NCBI GenBank assembly: GCA_047967505.1
Contig: CM106541.1
Source of the DNA: Dipteris shenzhenensis
Taxonomy: Eukaryota > Polypodiophyta > Polypodiopsida > Gleicheniales
Length of the DNA stretch: 64,000 nt
Reading direction: 5' to 3' (one strand)
Part shown: piece by piece, positions 42,050 to 53,230 of the stretch
Layout of the letters: every line of letters starts with the position of its first letter
Position numbering within the stretch: position 1 is the first letter of the stretch
Program-made: the position numbers and the translations under genes
The notes under the pieces: generated by a model
What the model saw: the letters and a program-made list of their open reading frames with translations, nothing else
What the model was told of the DNA's origin: nothing
Database searches by the model: none

Positions 42050-42185
42050 AAAATGTTGCTATAGAAAACTATCTTAGTGTCGCTATATAACGACCATTAC
42101 TAATCTGATAAAAGTCGATATATAGCGACTTGAGCAAATGTCGTTGTATAGCGATGTTTGACTAAAGTCGCTATATAGTGACCCC
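42050..42185. repeat. CACTA B right subterminal repeats
   Basis: Five TATAGCGAC / TCGCTATATA motifs within 135 bp, spaced 20-30 bp and in both orientations. Confidence 0.75.
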
Positions 42186-42249
42186 TTAAGGAACCCCGCT
42201 TTTGATACCGACCATTAGCACCACTCGCACGCTAAACATCGGTACTTAA

Positions 42250-42625
42250 TGTTGGGATAAGTATGATCAAGGGCTTGCTCTGTGGTGCATGTGTGCATCT
42301 AGGGAAGTCACATGTGTGTTTGTATGTGTTATAAAGGCATATCAAGTGCTATGATGTGTCCAGTGTGTGACCTAAGTGATGATGTAAGCCAAAGGCCCCC
42401 ACATGGGAGGTTCCTTTGATTTAGGCTAGTCCCACTGATGTAGGGATTGATTCCCACTGATGGAGGGGATAATTGCCACTTATGTAGGGAAGGTATTACC
42501 TTCTCCCCCTTTCTATAAGAGAGAGTCCTCTCTCTCACAATCCATAATAGAGAACTACCATTTTGTTTCATTGTGCTCTCACACCTCTTTCAAGATGCAT
42601 CTATTCTATCCTACGGGATTCTACA
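42250..42625 (+). repeat. 5' LTR of gag-only element (376 bp)
   Basis: Direct repeat of 44159-44538. A TATA-like TTCTATAAGAGAGAG lies near 42510. Confidence 0.92.
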
Positions 42626-42627
42626 CT

Positions 42628-42639
42628 TGGTATCAGAGC
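42628..42639 (+). promoter_or_regulatory. primer binding site, tRNA-iMet
   Basis: TGGTATCAGAGC, two bases after the LTR end, is complementary to the 3' end of plant initiator tRNA-Met. Confidence 0.93.
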
Positions 42640-43389
42640 TTTAGGTTCTAGATCTAGCCTAGCCTAGCATTAGATGCTTTCTCTAGCATAAAGTACTAGT
42701 TTTTTCAAAGCCTCTTCATCTTCTCCATTTTGCTCTTTCTTCCCCAAACCTGTGAGAGCTCAGATCTCCCATTATATGCGACCATTGTTGAAACCCTTTG
42801 AGCTGTAGATTCTTAGTGTATGGCGACCTTCCAACTGCAAGCAATTAAGGAGATTCCCTCTATATGTGCAACACCAACATGAAGATTTCTCGCCAATCTT
42901 TCGCATAACGCCACCTCTGTGCTTACTCATCTGCAAATTCCTATGAGCCCGAGCTGCACAACACTACAAGCAAGCTACTGATGAAATTTGAGCCCGTTTG
43001 GTCAAGAAATAGAGGTGCAACAGACCAAAAACCAGTCGGTTTTCTCAAGCTTGGCTATGGCGACCTGGCGCAAAATTGTGCCCTTCCTTGGTGGAGGACT
43101 TTCTCTGGTATAAGGCCTTTCTTCTTGCATAAAAATCCCCTTGAATAGAGCCATGAGCTATGAGAATTGCACTCTCCAATCTACTCTGATCTCTATTGAT
43201 AGAATTTTGCATATTTTGGTTGAAAGGTGTTGAGTAATCACCATATGTTTGGGGCTTTCATTATTTACTGCAGACTTTCATTGCTTTGATTGTACTTGAG
43301 TAGTAGAACTCAATCGTGGAGCTCATAAGTGTCCTTCTACTTTTCATTTAGAATGATGACTATGTCATTCTCTTTGATGAGTACTTGAA

Positions 43390-43866
43390 CTATAAACTTG
43401 ACTAAACCCAAGCAAGAAGAGAAGTTGCATGGAACTAGTTTCCATACTTGGCAAACAAAGCTGATTTTATGCTTATGAAAAAGAAGATATGGTATGTTGT
43501 GAAATATGGAAAGAAGTCTACAAAAGAAAAATCTGATTGGTTGATCAAAGACAAGATGGCTCTTGCTATCATTGCTATGGGATTAAGTGGCTCATACGTT
43601 CACCACATTGATGGCTTTGAAACTTCACATGAAGCTTGGGATCATCTTCACACAGTATTTGGTGCACAAGGAAAATGCTTCACATATATCTTGCTCCTTT
43701 ACCTACAAAAGGGAATGTGTTATTCCATGAAGAACAACAAAGAGAATCAAGCATTTCTTATGAAGAAGGACTACTTAAAACAACAAAGCAAATCTGCTTG
43801 AAGGAAGAACTCCATCAGCAAATGAAGATAATAAAGACTATGCCTTTTAAGCACTTTGTGTTTTGA
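43390..43866 (+). pseudogene. copia-type Gag of the gag-only element
   Basis: The frame 43448-43801 contains 'DWLIKDKMALAIIAMGLS', 'HHIDGFETSHEAWDHLHTVF', the UBN2/DUF4219-type Gag pattern (W..D..A...I.......TA.E.W..L...F). The N-terminal 'LHGTSFHTW' is in a neighbouring frame, and a stop ends it at 43799, with continuation in frame as 'KEELHQQMKII'. There is no zinc knuckle, protease, integrase or RT. Confidence 0.7.
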
Positions 43867-44145
43867 ATTTTTATTTATCATCACTTGGTCAAATTTTGAG
43901 ATTCTCTGCCTGGAGTAGTACTCCAAAAAGAATATCATATGTTATGTCTTTTGTAAATCACCTCTGGTCACCAAATGATGTAGACCATGTGATATGTGTT
44001 TTGACTATCCCATTTCTGTGAACCTCACACCCTTGGGAACCCTTGCTAGCATGAGATCCTAGCCATAGATTTATCCTTGACCACCATGAGAAGGCATGAG
44101 AAACTATGAGACTAGATGTATCCTTGACACTGCAAGAGGAAACCC

Positions 44146-44158
44146 CTTGAGGGGGGTA
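44146..44158 (+). promoter_or_regulatory. polypurine tract of gag-only element
   Basis: CTTGAGGGGGGTA directly precedes the 3' LTR. Confidence 0.88.
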
Positions 44159-44538
44159 TGTTGGGATAAGTATGATCAAGGGCTTGCTCTATGGTGCATG
44201 TGTGCATCTACAGGAGTCACATGTGTGTTTGTGTGTGTTGTAAAGGCACATCAAGTGCTATGATGTGTCTAGTGTGTGACCTAAGTGATGATGTAAGACA
44301 AAGGCCCCCACATGGGAGGTTCCTTTGATTTAGGCCAATCTCACTGATGTAGGGACTGCTGACTCCCCACTGATGTAGGGGCTGATTTCCACTTATATAG
44401 GGAAGGTATTACCTTCTCCCCCTTTCTATAAGAGAGAGTCCTTTCTCTCACAATCCATAATAGAGAACTACCATTTTGTTTCCTTGTGCTCTCACACCTC
44501 TTTCAAGATGCATCTATTCTATCCTATGGGATTCTACA
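44159..44538 (+). repeat. 3' LTR of gag-only element (380 bp)
   Basis: Matches the 5' LTR; ends GATTCTACA followed by the CTTAA duplication. Confidence 0.92.
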
Positions 44539-44576
44539 CTTAAGCGTCGCAATAGGATCCATGTGTAGTAGTGATT

Positions 44577-45237
44577 CTAGATGCATGAAATATAATACAT
44601 AGATATTAGAAAAATTTAGGAAAATGGTAGAGTAAACATAAGTGCATGAAATGATTTACTTTTAGAATAGTTTAGGTTTGTGTGTATGATTTTCTTACTT
44701 TTAGCATATGTATTTATTTATAAGCATGTAACTATACGTAAAGAAAAGGTCAATAGGCCAGTTGGAGGTTCACTTAAGCCGACCTGTAACAACTCGTTCA
44801 TTGATGAATAATATTATACCACGTGCCAGATGGAGGTTCACTTAGGCTGACCTGTAACATCTCGTATGTGGTTAAAATTCATACTTTATATTATTGAAAC
44901 TCTACAAACTAGTATTTAAAAGTGATGAGGAAATATTTGACTTTGAGTCGGTTGTGAGCTCGCTTATGCGGCCGTTTGCATCTCACTCGAAGTCTAACTA
45001 GTTGTGGAGCTCACAATTGCCGGCTCATAGCAATTCGCAAAATTATGTTGCCTATGTGTGGAAAGATAGTGGTATACATAGGTTCACTATCCTTATGTTT
45101 TATAGACTATTAGGTGAAACAAATTAGATATGAATATATTACATACGTTTTAATTTGTAGCATTTATCAGAATGCAAATACCATAGTACATATATACATA
45201 CAAAAAAAAATATTGATTATTGAGGATATTAGGTTAA
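44577..45237. other. unassigned DNA with degenerate 'GGAGGTTCACTTA' repeats
   Basis: Between 44755 and 45040 a phrase like 'TGGAGGTTCACTTAAGCCGA' plus CCTGTAAC is repeated two to four times with divergence. No gene seen. Confidence 0.45.
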
Positions 45238-45303
45238 CAATTTCTCCTAGCTTAGAAAGTAGTAGTAAAACAATTTCTCATAGCTTAGAAAGTAGTAGTA
45301 AAA
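45238..45303. repeat. 33-bp tandem duplication
   Basis: CAATTTCTC(C/A)TAGCTTAG plus AAAGTAGTAGTAAAA occurs twice in a row with one difference. Confidence 0.88.
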
Positions 45304-45325
45304 TTATTTATAAGTACTTATTTAA

Positions 45326-46978
45326 GTGATGCTAGCTACTACTGCACTAGTATGTGTAAAATACCGACATCCATCAATAGAGCATATTGTTGCGGATGAC
45401 CATGGTGCAGATAGATGCTTACTTGAGAGAGAGTGGAATTCAGGAAAAGGAAAAAACCTACATTGGAAGAGAGTTATGGCATTTGTAGCAAAGGCAAGTG
45501 GGTCCAGGCTTTATGTTGCCCAGTTACAATGCTATCTGCAACAACTACCTGGATGCATACAATGAGAGGATGAAACTAGAGGTGGAGCAAGTAGTATACG
45601 ATGGTATTGAGAGAACAGGATGTACCATTGTTAGTGATGGATCAAAAAATATCACCAAGAGGCCTCTTATCAATATCATGGTAGTGATATTTAAGGGGGG
45701 GGTTTTTCATCAATCCATCGACACAAATGGTACTGCCAAGACAGGTGAATACATCGCTGAACAATTGAAGGCTCCAATCCTAGATGTTGGGGAGCATAAT
45801 GCCATTCAGATAATCACCAATAATGCGAAGAACTGTAGGAAAGCTGGAAAATTTATAAATCAGAAATATCCTATCATTTGGGCATCACTGTGCTCTTGCC
45901 ATTGCCTTGACCTTGTGCTTGAGGATTGGTATGAATCAGCAGAGATTGTGTGGTTCAAAGCCACTGTACATGAAGGAAAAAGATTGGTGTTATACTTCCT
46001 CAACCAGGAGAGATTGTTGGGCATATTTGAAAACCACCAACTTGTAGAACATCCACTAGAGTTTTTGAAACTTGGTGAAACACATTTTGGAACAAACTAT
46101 ATAACATTGGATCATTTTCTCAAGCTACCGGGAGTTGTAATGGAGACATTATTCAGTGTCGAAGCTAGCGAGTCGATAGCTAATTCAACCACACAAAACG
46201 CTACATTGAATTCATAGAGATGAAGCAAATGGCTCACACTGCTAGCATTTGGAAGAGAATAGCTGATGCAACTGGTGTAATGAGGCCGGTATGGTTTGCC
46301 ATTTGGAAATTAGATGTGAAAGGTCCAAGTTTAGGCAATGCTTACATGGCATGTTGGACTACCAAACGAGACCTCTTAAAGGAAAATAGAATATCCATAG
46401 ATGACAACATTGCCTATAGCGCCATTCATCGTGCCACTTTGCAAACAATGTTTTGAAAGCGATGGAATCATGCTCACAATGACCTCCACTATGCTGGCCA
46501 TATTCTAGATCCGCAATGGTGGGAGTATCATTCAAAAACATTGGAACATGTAATGTAGCCTTGGCATAATATCTTGGGACTATTTTTTGAGGATGTATGT
46601 GAATATGCTGCTGCTATCAAGGAATTATCCACTTTTTGAAATAGGGAAGGTTTGTTTGCATATACAAGAATACGAGACCTTGAAGAGGAGATGCTTGCAT
46701 GGAGATGGTGGGAAGAGCGTTAAGCTTTGACACCTCATTTGCAAATGTTGGCATTGAAAGTGCTATCCCAGCCTTCTAGCAATTCGTCGAGTAACCAAAA
46801 TTGGAGTAGTTACAAGTTTGTTCATTTAGTCACAAGAGATCGCTTGAAGATAGAAAGAGCAGAGAAATTGGTATATGTTTATGCAAATGGTAGAGTTTTG
46901 GATGATGTTAAGGGAGACAGTAATGATGGAGATTTAGCCAAGTGGGTACATTGTGATGTCCCAAGTCCCGTTGCATGA
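45326..46978 (+). pseudogene. hAT transposase (DUF659 to C-terminal dimerisation region)
   Basis: The frame 45498-46217 reads 'FMLPSYNAICNNYLDAYNER', 'CTIVSDGSKNITKRPLIN' (first catalytic Asp), 'ITNNAKNCRKAGKFI' (the second Asp of the usual TDNA is Asn) and 'WASLCSCHCLDLVLED' (CxxH-like C..C.CH). The frame 46220-46456 continues, and 46727-46978 gives the hAT C-terminal block 'LSQPSSNSSSNQNWSSYKFV' with 'RLKIERAEKLVYVYANGRV'; the usual Glu of ERNWS is Gln. Stops at 46217, 46456, 46557, 46637 and 46722 break it. No BED finger precedes it here; one lies 0.8 kb downstream. TIRs were not found. Confidence 0.85.
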
Positions 46979-47059
46979 TCCTCCCAATGTAGGACAATTG
47001 CAAGTCATAGCAATAGCCGGAGCAAGCTCTAGCGATGAGGAGAATGAGGATGAGAAAAC

Positions 47060-47480
47060 TTTGTAATCACTCATGAGAAATCATTCCCAGGCTTGAAATA
47101 CTATATACACTATTGATTATGCTTACATTCTGACTTATTAAATATTGTGCTAATTGATTGACATCATACCAATTTTGTTGATTGATGTCATACCTATTGG
47201 AAATTATGCTAAAGCATTTTTTTGTTTGACATCCACATCAATTTTTTTAATTGATGTCATATCAATTGAAAATTATGCTATATCATTTAGATGGTATTAC
47301 AATCATGCTCACGTTCTGTTAAAATAAAATTGATGTACATTGAAGTCATCAATTTTGTTGATGGATATCATACCAAGTTCAAGTACTGCTACATTATTTA
47401 GATGGTATTACAATTATTTTGCTTCAATGTTCAAACTTCAAGCATATTATCCAATTGCTTGCAATCTTAATTGACTTTGT
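47060..47480. other. AT-rich DNA with diverged short repeats
   Basis: Phrases such as 'TTGATGTCATA(C/T)CAATT' and 'ATTTAGATGGTATTACAAT' recur two to four times. No gene. Confidence 0.5.
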
Positions 47481-47499
47481 AACTGAAGCTATCTGCTAC

Positions 47500-48240
47500 A
47501 CTAGTGTGTGTAAATTATTGACATTTGTCAATAGAGCATGATGTTGTGGATGATCATAGTGAGATAGATGCTTACTCAAGAGAGAGAAGGACATAGGAAA
47601 AGGTGATTTGCCATCCCACGCCTATTTAAATAGGTAGATTACCATGTTTATAATGATTGAACCACATTGGGAGGGGGCACAATAGTTGGATGATTTCTTT
47701 CTCTTTCGATCTAGCAAGCTTGCATGGAGTACTCACATCTTGGAAGCTAGGTTAGAAATGCATTTCAAAGGGATAAATTATTTTTTATGATTACAAAAGC
47801 AATTGAATTAACTGAACTCCTTAATTTGACAGCACTCAATGGCTCCAAAGAGGAATGGAGGTTCAAAATAGCACGCAACTATCTTACAATGATAGCAAGA
47901 AATCATCGGAGATGTGATATCTACCATCAAGAATTTCGAGGCTCACCGGCAAGGATGTTATGGCACTTTATGGGAGATGTTAATAAGACAATGCCACAGT
48001 GCAAAGGCAATGGTGCACAAAGAGTGGCCACCATCTTTGCTACTATTGACGTTGACATAACAATGCACTCTATAGATGCGGGTGAAGTTGTTGCAAATGT
48101 GGAGAATAATGTTACGATGCTAGACGGTGGATGATGGAGATGTAATATCTATCATTAGACATACATTGGCTCTCGCTTAAGAAGGAGGTTGCATTTTTTG
48201 AGTGGTGCATGGAAGAATTTCAAAATTCAAGGGACTAAGA
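47500..48240 (+). pseudogene. hAT fragment with BED zinc finger
   Basis: 47505-47600 copies 45335-45445 (same 'CACTAGT(A/G)TGTGTAAA' and 'TAGAGCAT(A/G)(T/A)TGTTG' phrases). The frame 47787-48134 then has 'CDIYHQEFRGSPARMLWHFM', 'GDVNKTMPQC': C..C...F.GS..R...H...(V)..C, the BED finger seen at the N terminus of hAT transposases. It would bind transposon-end DNA. A rearranged second copy of the hAT element is the likely source. Confidence 0.6.
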
Positions 48241-49010
48241 GATTAGGGCCCTGCAAACTCTTGTTGCTACCATTTTGGGACTTGTTGTCCAACATTACTA
48301 TTTTGAGGCATTGTAAATAACCTTTTTAATTTTCAATTGACGTATGGTGAAATTGATTTTGCAAAGGGTGAATATGGTGAAACTAACATTGAATTTTTAT
48401 TTCACTTCAAATTATTCTCATAATAATTACTTCAGCAATTGCACTTATTCCTAGTTTTGCAAGTTGACTAAAGGATGTTACAAAATTATCATTTGCAAAC
48501 TGTGATCTCTTATTAAAGTTCCTTGAGCAGACCCTGTTTCAATGGAGTAAACCTTGCATTATTTACAATTCCACTTCAAAGTATGACAATAATAATGCAT
48601 CCACATTAATTACTTCAATAATTTTCAACAATCAATGCATCCATGTTAATTAATTCAACAATTTTTGACAAACGTTCCATTTTTAACAATTCAGCATGGA
48701 GCACTTTAGCCTTTTCACAATAATAATTTGACTTGGAGATTGCATGTCCACTGTTCGGAAATATTATTGTTACAAAAAATGGGCTAGCACTATCCATATT
48801 ACAAAATGAGCCCATCAAAAAAATAGGCTGTAACATGAAAATATTCATACAATATCGAGTATATGGCAATATCGATACAAAATTGCCTCATCAAAAAACT
48901 AAGCTAAGAGATGGCTACATGCATAAAATATTCTATCAGATTGGCTATATTCATACATATAACTCTATGAGGATAAAAATAAATTAACCAAAATATGTTC
49001 TCTGGTCGAC
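48241..49010. other. AT-rich unassigned DNA
   Basis: Repeated phrases like 'TTAATTACTTCAATAATTTT' occur. Short open frames overlap on both strands; none is recognised. Confidence 0.4.
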
Positions 49011-49459
49011 TCATGCACTAGCGTGGCTGGTCATGGGTGCCCTAAGCGCCGAGTAGAATATGCAGCCTGTGGTGATATAGCACCATGAAATAGCTGCAAA
49101 CAATCATTACCTCGAGCACCATACTAGAGATAAGCATGAGTATAGCGAGGATGATCATCATGGAGATGATCGACTACTAAAACAAAGTATTACATTTATG
49201 AGAATAAGATTCATTTCAATTATCATCATAAAGAAATTTCATCAGAATTGAAAATACACCATTGTAACAGGAATATTAACTCAATACACCTTTGAAACAA
49301 ACCTTCAAAACAATTATTGCAAATAGATAACACATGCTCAAAAATTAATTTTATATTATAAATATGTTTGGATACAAAATTCTTCCTCTCCTTATCATTT
49401 AAATTGAATGTAGCCTCAGATTGGGAGAGTATGTTGCACCAATGCTAAGCATGTCATAC

Positions 49460-50046
49460 AACTCATGTGCCACAGGAGCATTTCATGCCACACATGCACT
49501 TCTCACCTTTAAAGTATTCTCAAGACAGACAAGGTGAAAGTGATGATCACAAGGGAGGGCATAGTATCCTATGACCCTATCAAAATGATCTTGGTAGATT
49601 GGGAAACATGGCGCATCCATGATGTATTGTAATGTTCTAGGTGTCATGGACAGTTTGTGCATGGCGAGGCCAACAAAATCATGACTGATTGCCGAGACTA
49701 CACCCCCATCTTTGATATGTTGCAAGGTGGCTTGTGCATCACATGCTTGTTGAGAATAATTGCTTGCTATTATGCACATCTCTACATACGCATTGTTGAT
49801 ATCAAGCTGTTGGCTGGTTTGGGATAATAGTGCATGCAATCTTTCATTGTCGCTTCTCACCCACTAAAGTTCTTGCAGCACTCATCGATGCTCTGCTGTT
49901 GCATCTCGTATAGTGGTAGTCATGAATGTGACATTTCACTCGACACATGCTCCCTGTCTAGCTCCCTCTTCGATATTCATATAGAGATCTTCACTTGCGA
50001 TGGAGGCTACACGTTCAATAAAGTCACATACAAACTTATCAATTGA
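49460..50046 (-). pseudogene. RING-finger-like remnant
   Basis: The minus frame 49860-49483 (125 codons) ends with 'APCFPIYQDHFDRVIGYYAL' then 'PCDHHFHLVCLENTLKVRSA' and 'CVA', resembling a RING-H2 domain (C..C...F......LPC.H.FH..C......C..C) with the second Cys changed to Tyr and the last pair ending at a stop. A Gln/Asn-rich part precedes ('LLSQTSQQLDINNAYVEMCI'). Upstream frame to 50046 reads 'KFVCDFIERVASIASEDLYM'. RING domains mostly serve as E3 ubiquitin ligases; this may be a captured or decayed host gene fragment. Confidence 0.4.
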
Positions 50047-50089
50047 TGTTGGGTTGGGATTATTCAAAAAAAACCAAAAGTAAATAATC

Positions 50090-51118
50090 AAAATATTTAA
50101 ATATTATATTCACTTGAGACTGGACTATCGATGCTTTGTAGAGGTTTGACTACCACGGGTCCAGCGCTTAGCGTACATTGATCCTCGCATACTTGAGTGA
50201 CTAAGGCAAAGTCCACTTCACAACCAAGCACAAACTTTGCACATAGCATCTTTGCAAACTATTTGGGAATTTCCTCGGGGGGGTCACTATGTATAAACCC
50301 TCTATATCATGTGCGTTCAAGGCCTATATTTAAAATCCCTTATCTGTAAAAATTTTCATTAATAAAATGTACCCCTTTTCTATACAAATCTGTAAATTTT
50401 TTTCAAAAATATTTTGAATAGTCCCTTATGTATATTTATTTCTGTAAATTTTAGAAATAAAAAAAATCCTTTTGTTGAACTCACGTGATAGGGTTACATA
50501 TGATGAGTGACCCCCCCGAGGGAATTTCAGAGCAAAATTTCTAGCAAAAATCATCGCCCAGATGCATTGTGCATTCTCTTTCATGGCTTCATTATAACAC
50601 TGCATAAGGGACTATCGCTCGTGTTTAGAAGCATTTTTTGCTACAATCCCATATAGTCTCTAGATCGTTATCCGAGATGAGGAGATTTATTGTTGCGTTC
50701 TTCATGCCATTAGGGTTGTGGAAAATACTGGCTTGGGCAATTGCCTTTGTTTGCTCTTTTAGTGATAGATGTGTGGTAGCATCAGCGACATCCATCATGA
50801 ACTGCATCACTTGACTACCGCGTGTGCGTTCACCTTGGGCTTGGTACTCTATCTGTGTGGATGGTCAAGAGTTTGTTCTTGATGACGATGCCATTGTTTT
50901 GGTGAAATGCTAAACCCTAAACATAATAGCAAAGATATGAGTTCAGGACATGATACATACATACATTCAAACACATTTGCTTCTCATCCTATTGTAGAAG
51001 ATTGTTTTCTTAAAATTTCAAAACATAAATCCTAAAGAACCAATGAAAAACATAAATCTATTTCAAAAAAGTGCAAATTTTATTTTAGGAATAATTAAAA
51101 ACTATAGGACTTGCAAAT
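50090..51118 (-). other. family D repeat, copy 2, left part (ORF 50810-50625)
   Basis: Aligns with 13677-14520. It holds MITE-1 copy 2, absent from copy 1, and is split from its right part by copia E. The coding remnant on the minus strand begins 'MMQFMMDVADATTHLSLKEQ'. Confidence 0.6.
50274..50520. mobile_element. MITE-1 copy 2 (247 bp)
   Basis: CTCGGGGGGGTCAC...GTGACCCCCCCGAG with perfect 8-bp flanks GGAATTTC (50266-50273 and 50521-50528). Confidence 0.95.
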
Positions 51119-51123
51119 GGAAA

Positions 51124-51380
51124 TGACAAAATATGAAGAGGGGAGAGGAGAAGAGTGGAGATGAGGAGAGGGGGCACAACTAGAGAGCACACCACAAATG
51201 ACTAAGTGTACACTAGATTTAGTTGAAAAAATAGAATATGTACAAACCCTTTTAGGGTTAGGGTTAGGGAATCTAACCCTTTCCTTTATAGCACTCTATA
51301 AGGTTAGTGCTATGCACATATGATCTTGTGATGGTGCTATGCACACATGATCAGATGATGTTGAACATGAACTCTCAACA
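51124..51380 (-). repeat. 3' LTR of copia E (257 bp)
   Basis: Begins TGTTGAGAGTTC on the minus strand; contains minus-strand TATA-like GCTATAAAGGAAAG near 51300 and an internal TTAGGGTTAGGG stretch. Confidence 0.93.
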
Positions 51381-51392
51381 CCTTCCCTCAAG
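51381..51392 (-). promoter_or_regulatory. polypurine tract of copia E
   Basis: The minus strand reads CTTGAGGGAAGG just before the LTR start; the same tract precedes the copia G LTR. Confidence 0.85.
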
Positions 51393-51479
51393 ATCAATCT
51401 CATGAAGTAGGCGTTCCCTCAAGATGATGATTCTGGGGAATCAAAGAAGGACTGAGCATTACATTCCATCACACCCCTT

Positions 51480-52150
51480 TAATGGGAATGTCCTTCCTCT
51501 ACATCAAACCAAGAGCTAGTCGGTGTTTCTCGAATAGCTCTTTACCGAGTGGTTTGGTAAAGATGTCTGCAACATTTTCCTTGCTATCACAATGCTACAG
51601 TGTGATGTCACCAAGTAACACTCTTTCTCTGATGAAGTGCTCTCTGACATCAATGTGCTTTGTCCTGGAGTGATATACTGGATTTTTGGCCAATGCTTGA
51701 GCCGATTGATTATCACAGTATATTGTTGTTGGCTTTGACTCATCAAAGTAATCTGTTTCTGACAATAGTCTTCTGAGCCATATAGCCTCACATGCACCTA
51801 TAGTGAGTGCCCTATATTCTGCTTCCAGTTGAAGACAAAGAAACAGTTGGTTGTTTGTTTGAGAACCATGATATAGCCTCGATATAGCACCTTGACCAAG
51901 GAAAAATGCATGTCCTTGTGTCGATCTCCTGGTCTCATGATCTTCGGCATAGTCACTGTCACAGTATCCATGCAACCGTGGATGAATTCCTCTGTATTCT
52001 ATCCCAAACTGTCTTGTACCTCTGATGTATCTCAAGACTCTTTTGGCTGCATTCCAATGAGACTGTTTTTGATTTGCCATAAACTATGCTAGTGAGCTTA
52101 CTGCATAACAAATATCTGGCCGTGTGATTGTCAGATATATAAGAGATCCA
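51480..52150 (-). pseudogene. copia E RNase H
   Basis: The frame 52080-51595 reads 'SHWNAAKRVLRYIRGTRQFG', '[20 protein letters not shown]', '[16 protein letters not shown]', '[14 protein letters not shown]', the copia RNase H in order with its Asp residues. A local frame slip near 51840 alters 'SWFSNKQPT'. TAG stops stand where copia G has Gln codons (after 'GDITL' and after 'GLM'). RNase H would remove the RNA template. Confidence 0.88.
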
Positions 52151-52155
52151 ATGAG

Positions 52156-53230
52156 CTACCTGTAGTATCTGTCATTGACTATAGGCTTTTCTGAATCTTT
52201 AGTAAGTTTCAAACTCTGTTCCATGGGAGTGGCTGCAATCTTGCAATCTACCATATGAAACTTCTTCAGGAGACTGTCAACATACTTGAGCTGACTCATG
52301 AATGTGCTATCTGAATCTCTCCATAACTCAATTCCAAGACAATAGTGCATAAGTCCAAGATCTTTCATGTCGAACTCTGTAGATAAGTCTTGTTTTAATT
52401 TTTTGATGAAGCTATCCTTGCTTCCTGTCACAATCAGATCATCTACATACAAAAGTGCAATAGTAATGTCTTCCCCTTGAACTTTGTAGTCGAGAGTATG
52501 ATCTGCATTGGACTTCATGTATCCGAGATCAGCAATATACTTGTCAATTCTACTGTACCAACTTCTGGGGGCTTGCTTTAAGCTGTAGAGACTTTTCTTG
52601 AGATGGCAAACCTTTTTCTCCTGTCTTGGTTCAACATAACCTGTTGGTTGTTGCATGTAAACTTCCTCGTCTAGATAACCATTGAGAAATGCATTCTTGA
52701 CATCGAGCTAATACACATTCCATTTACTGAGTGTCGCTAGTGATATCAAGAACTGTATGGAATCCATCTTTGCTACTGGAGCATAAGTCTCATCATAATC
52801 TTGACCATATTGTTGTGCAAATCCTTTTGCAAATAATTTGGATTTGTATCTCTGAATACTACCATTTGGATTGTACTTCACTTTGTATACCCATTTGTTG
52901 GCCATGGCCTTATTTCCTGGTGGAAGGTTGCATAATTCCCAAGTGTTATTTTTATACAAAGCATCCATTTCTTCATTCATAGCAGTTTGCCATTCTGGCT
53001 TCTCTACTGCATCTTCGAAGTACACTGGCTCTTCTATAGCCATGATGGTAGTCATAAGAGCATAGTTGGTGGTTTCCACTTGAATTACTTTGCCTTTCTG
53101 AGCATATGTCAATCTGGCTAGAGGTCTGCTTTCCCTAGTAGACCGTCTGAGTTGCTGTGGCGCTGCTTGGGCTGTTGCTGGCAATTCTTGCTCTTCTTCA
53201 TCAACCTGTGTTGTAGATGATTGTGAAGTC
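52156..53230 (-). pseudogene. copia E pre-RT linker and reverse transcriptase
   Basis: The frame 53184-52708 begins in a Gln/Ala linker and gives 'PEWQTAMNEEMDALYKNNTW', 'NKWVYKVKYNPNGSIQRYKS', 'GQDYDETYAPVAKMDSIQFL'; after a stop near 52705 the frame 52656-52156 gives 'KKSLYSLKQAPRSWYSRIDK', 'IALLYVDDLIVTGS' (intact YVDD) and 'HYCLGIELWRDSDS'. It is the best preserved copia RT in the window; a single stop separates the halves. Confidence 0.9.

Larger units (their letters stand above)
42250..44538 (+). mobile_element. non-autonomous gag-only LTR retrotransposon (TR-GAG type, copia-like)
   Basis: 2289 bp with LTRs 42250-42625 and 44159-44538, both TGTTGGGATAAG...GATTCTACA. Target duplication is CTTAA (42245-42249 and 44539-44543). 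A tRNA-Met primer site follows the 5' LTR and TTGAGGGGGGTA precedes the 3' LTR. The only recognisable coding sequence is a partial copia-type Gag. Pol is absent, so it depends on a partner copia. It is nested in the right end of CACTA B. LTRs differ at a modest number of sites plus small indels. Confidence 0.93.
37360..44573 (+). mobile_element. CACTA transposon, element B (left end missing)
   Basis: The right end, read inward on the minus strand, is CACTACTACACATGGATCC, the same terminal repeat as element A. Homology with A starts at about 37380, directly after the foldback, so the left TIR and 5' region are lost. It keeps more of the transposase than A (DUF4218 part and an intact intron) but has stops and a 64-bp frameshifting duplication. 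A gag-only LTR element is nested near its right end (42250-44538). Confidence 0.85.

Noticed and set aside
51255-51270. TTTAGGG-like telomere motif
   Set aside because: Only two to three units lie within both LTRs of copia E at the same place, so it is part of the LTR and no telomere or interstitial telomeric array.
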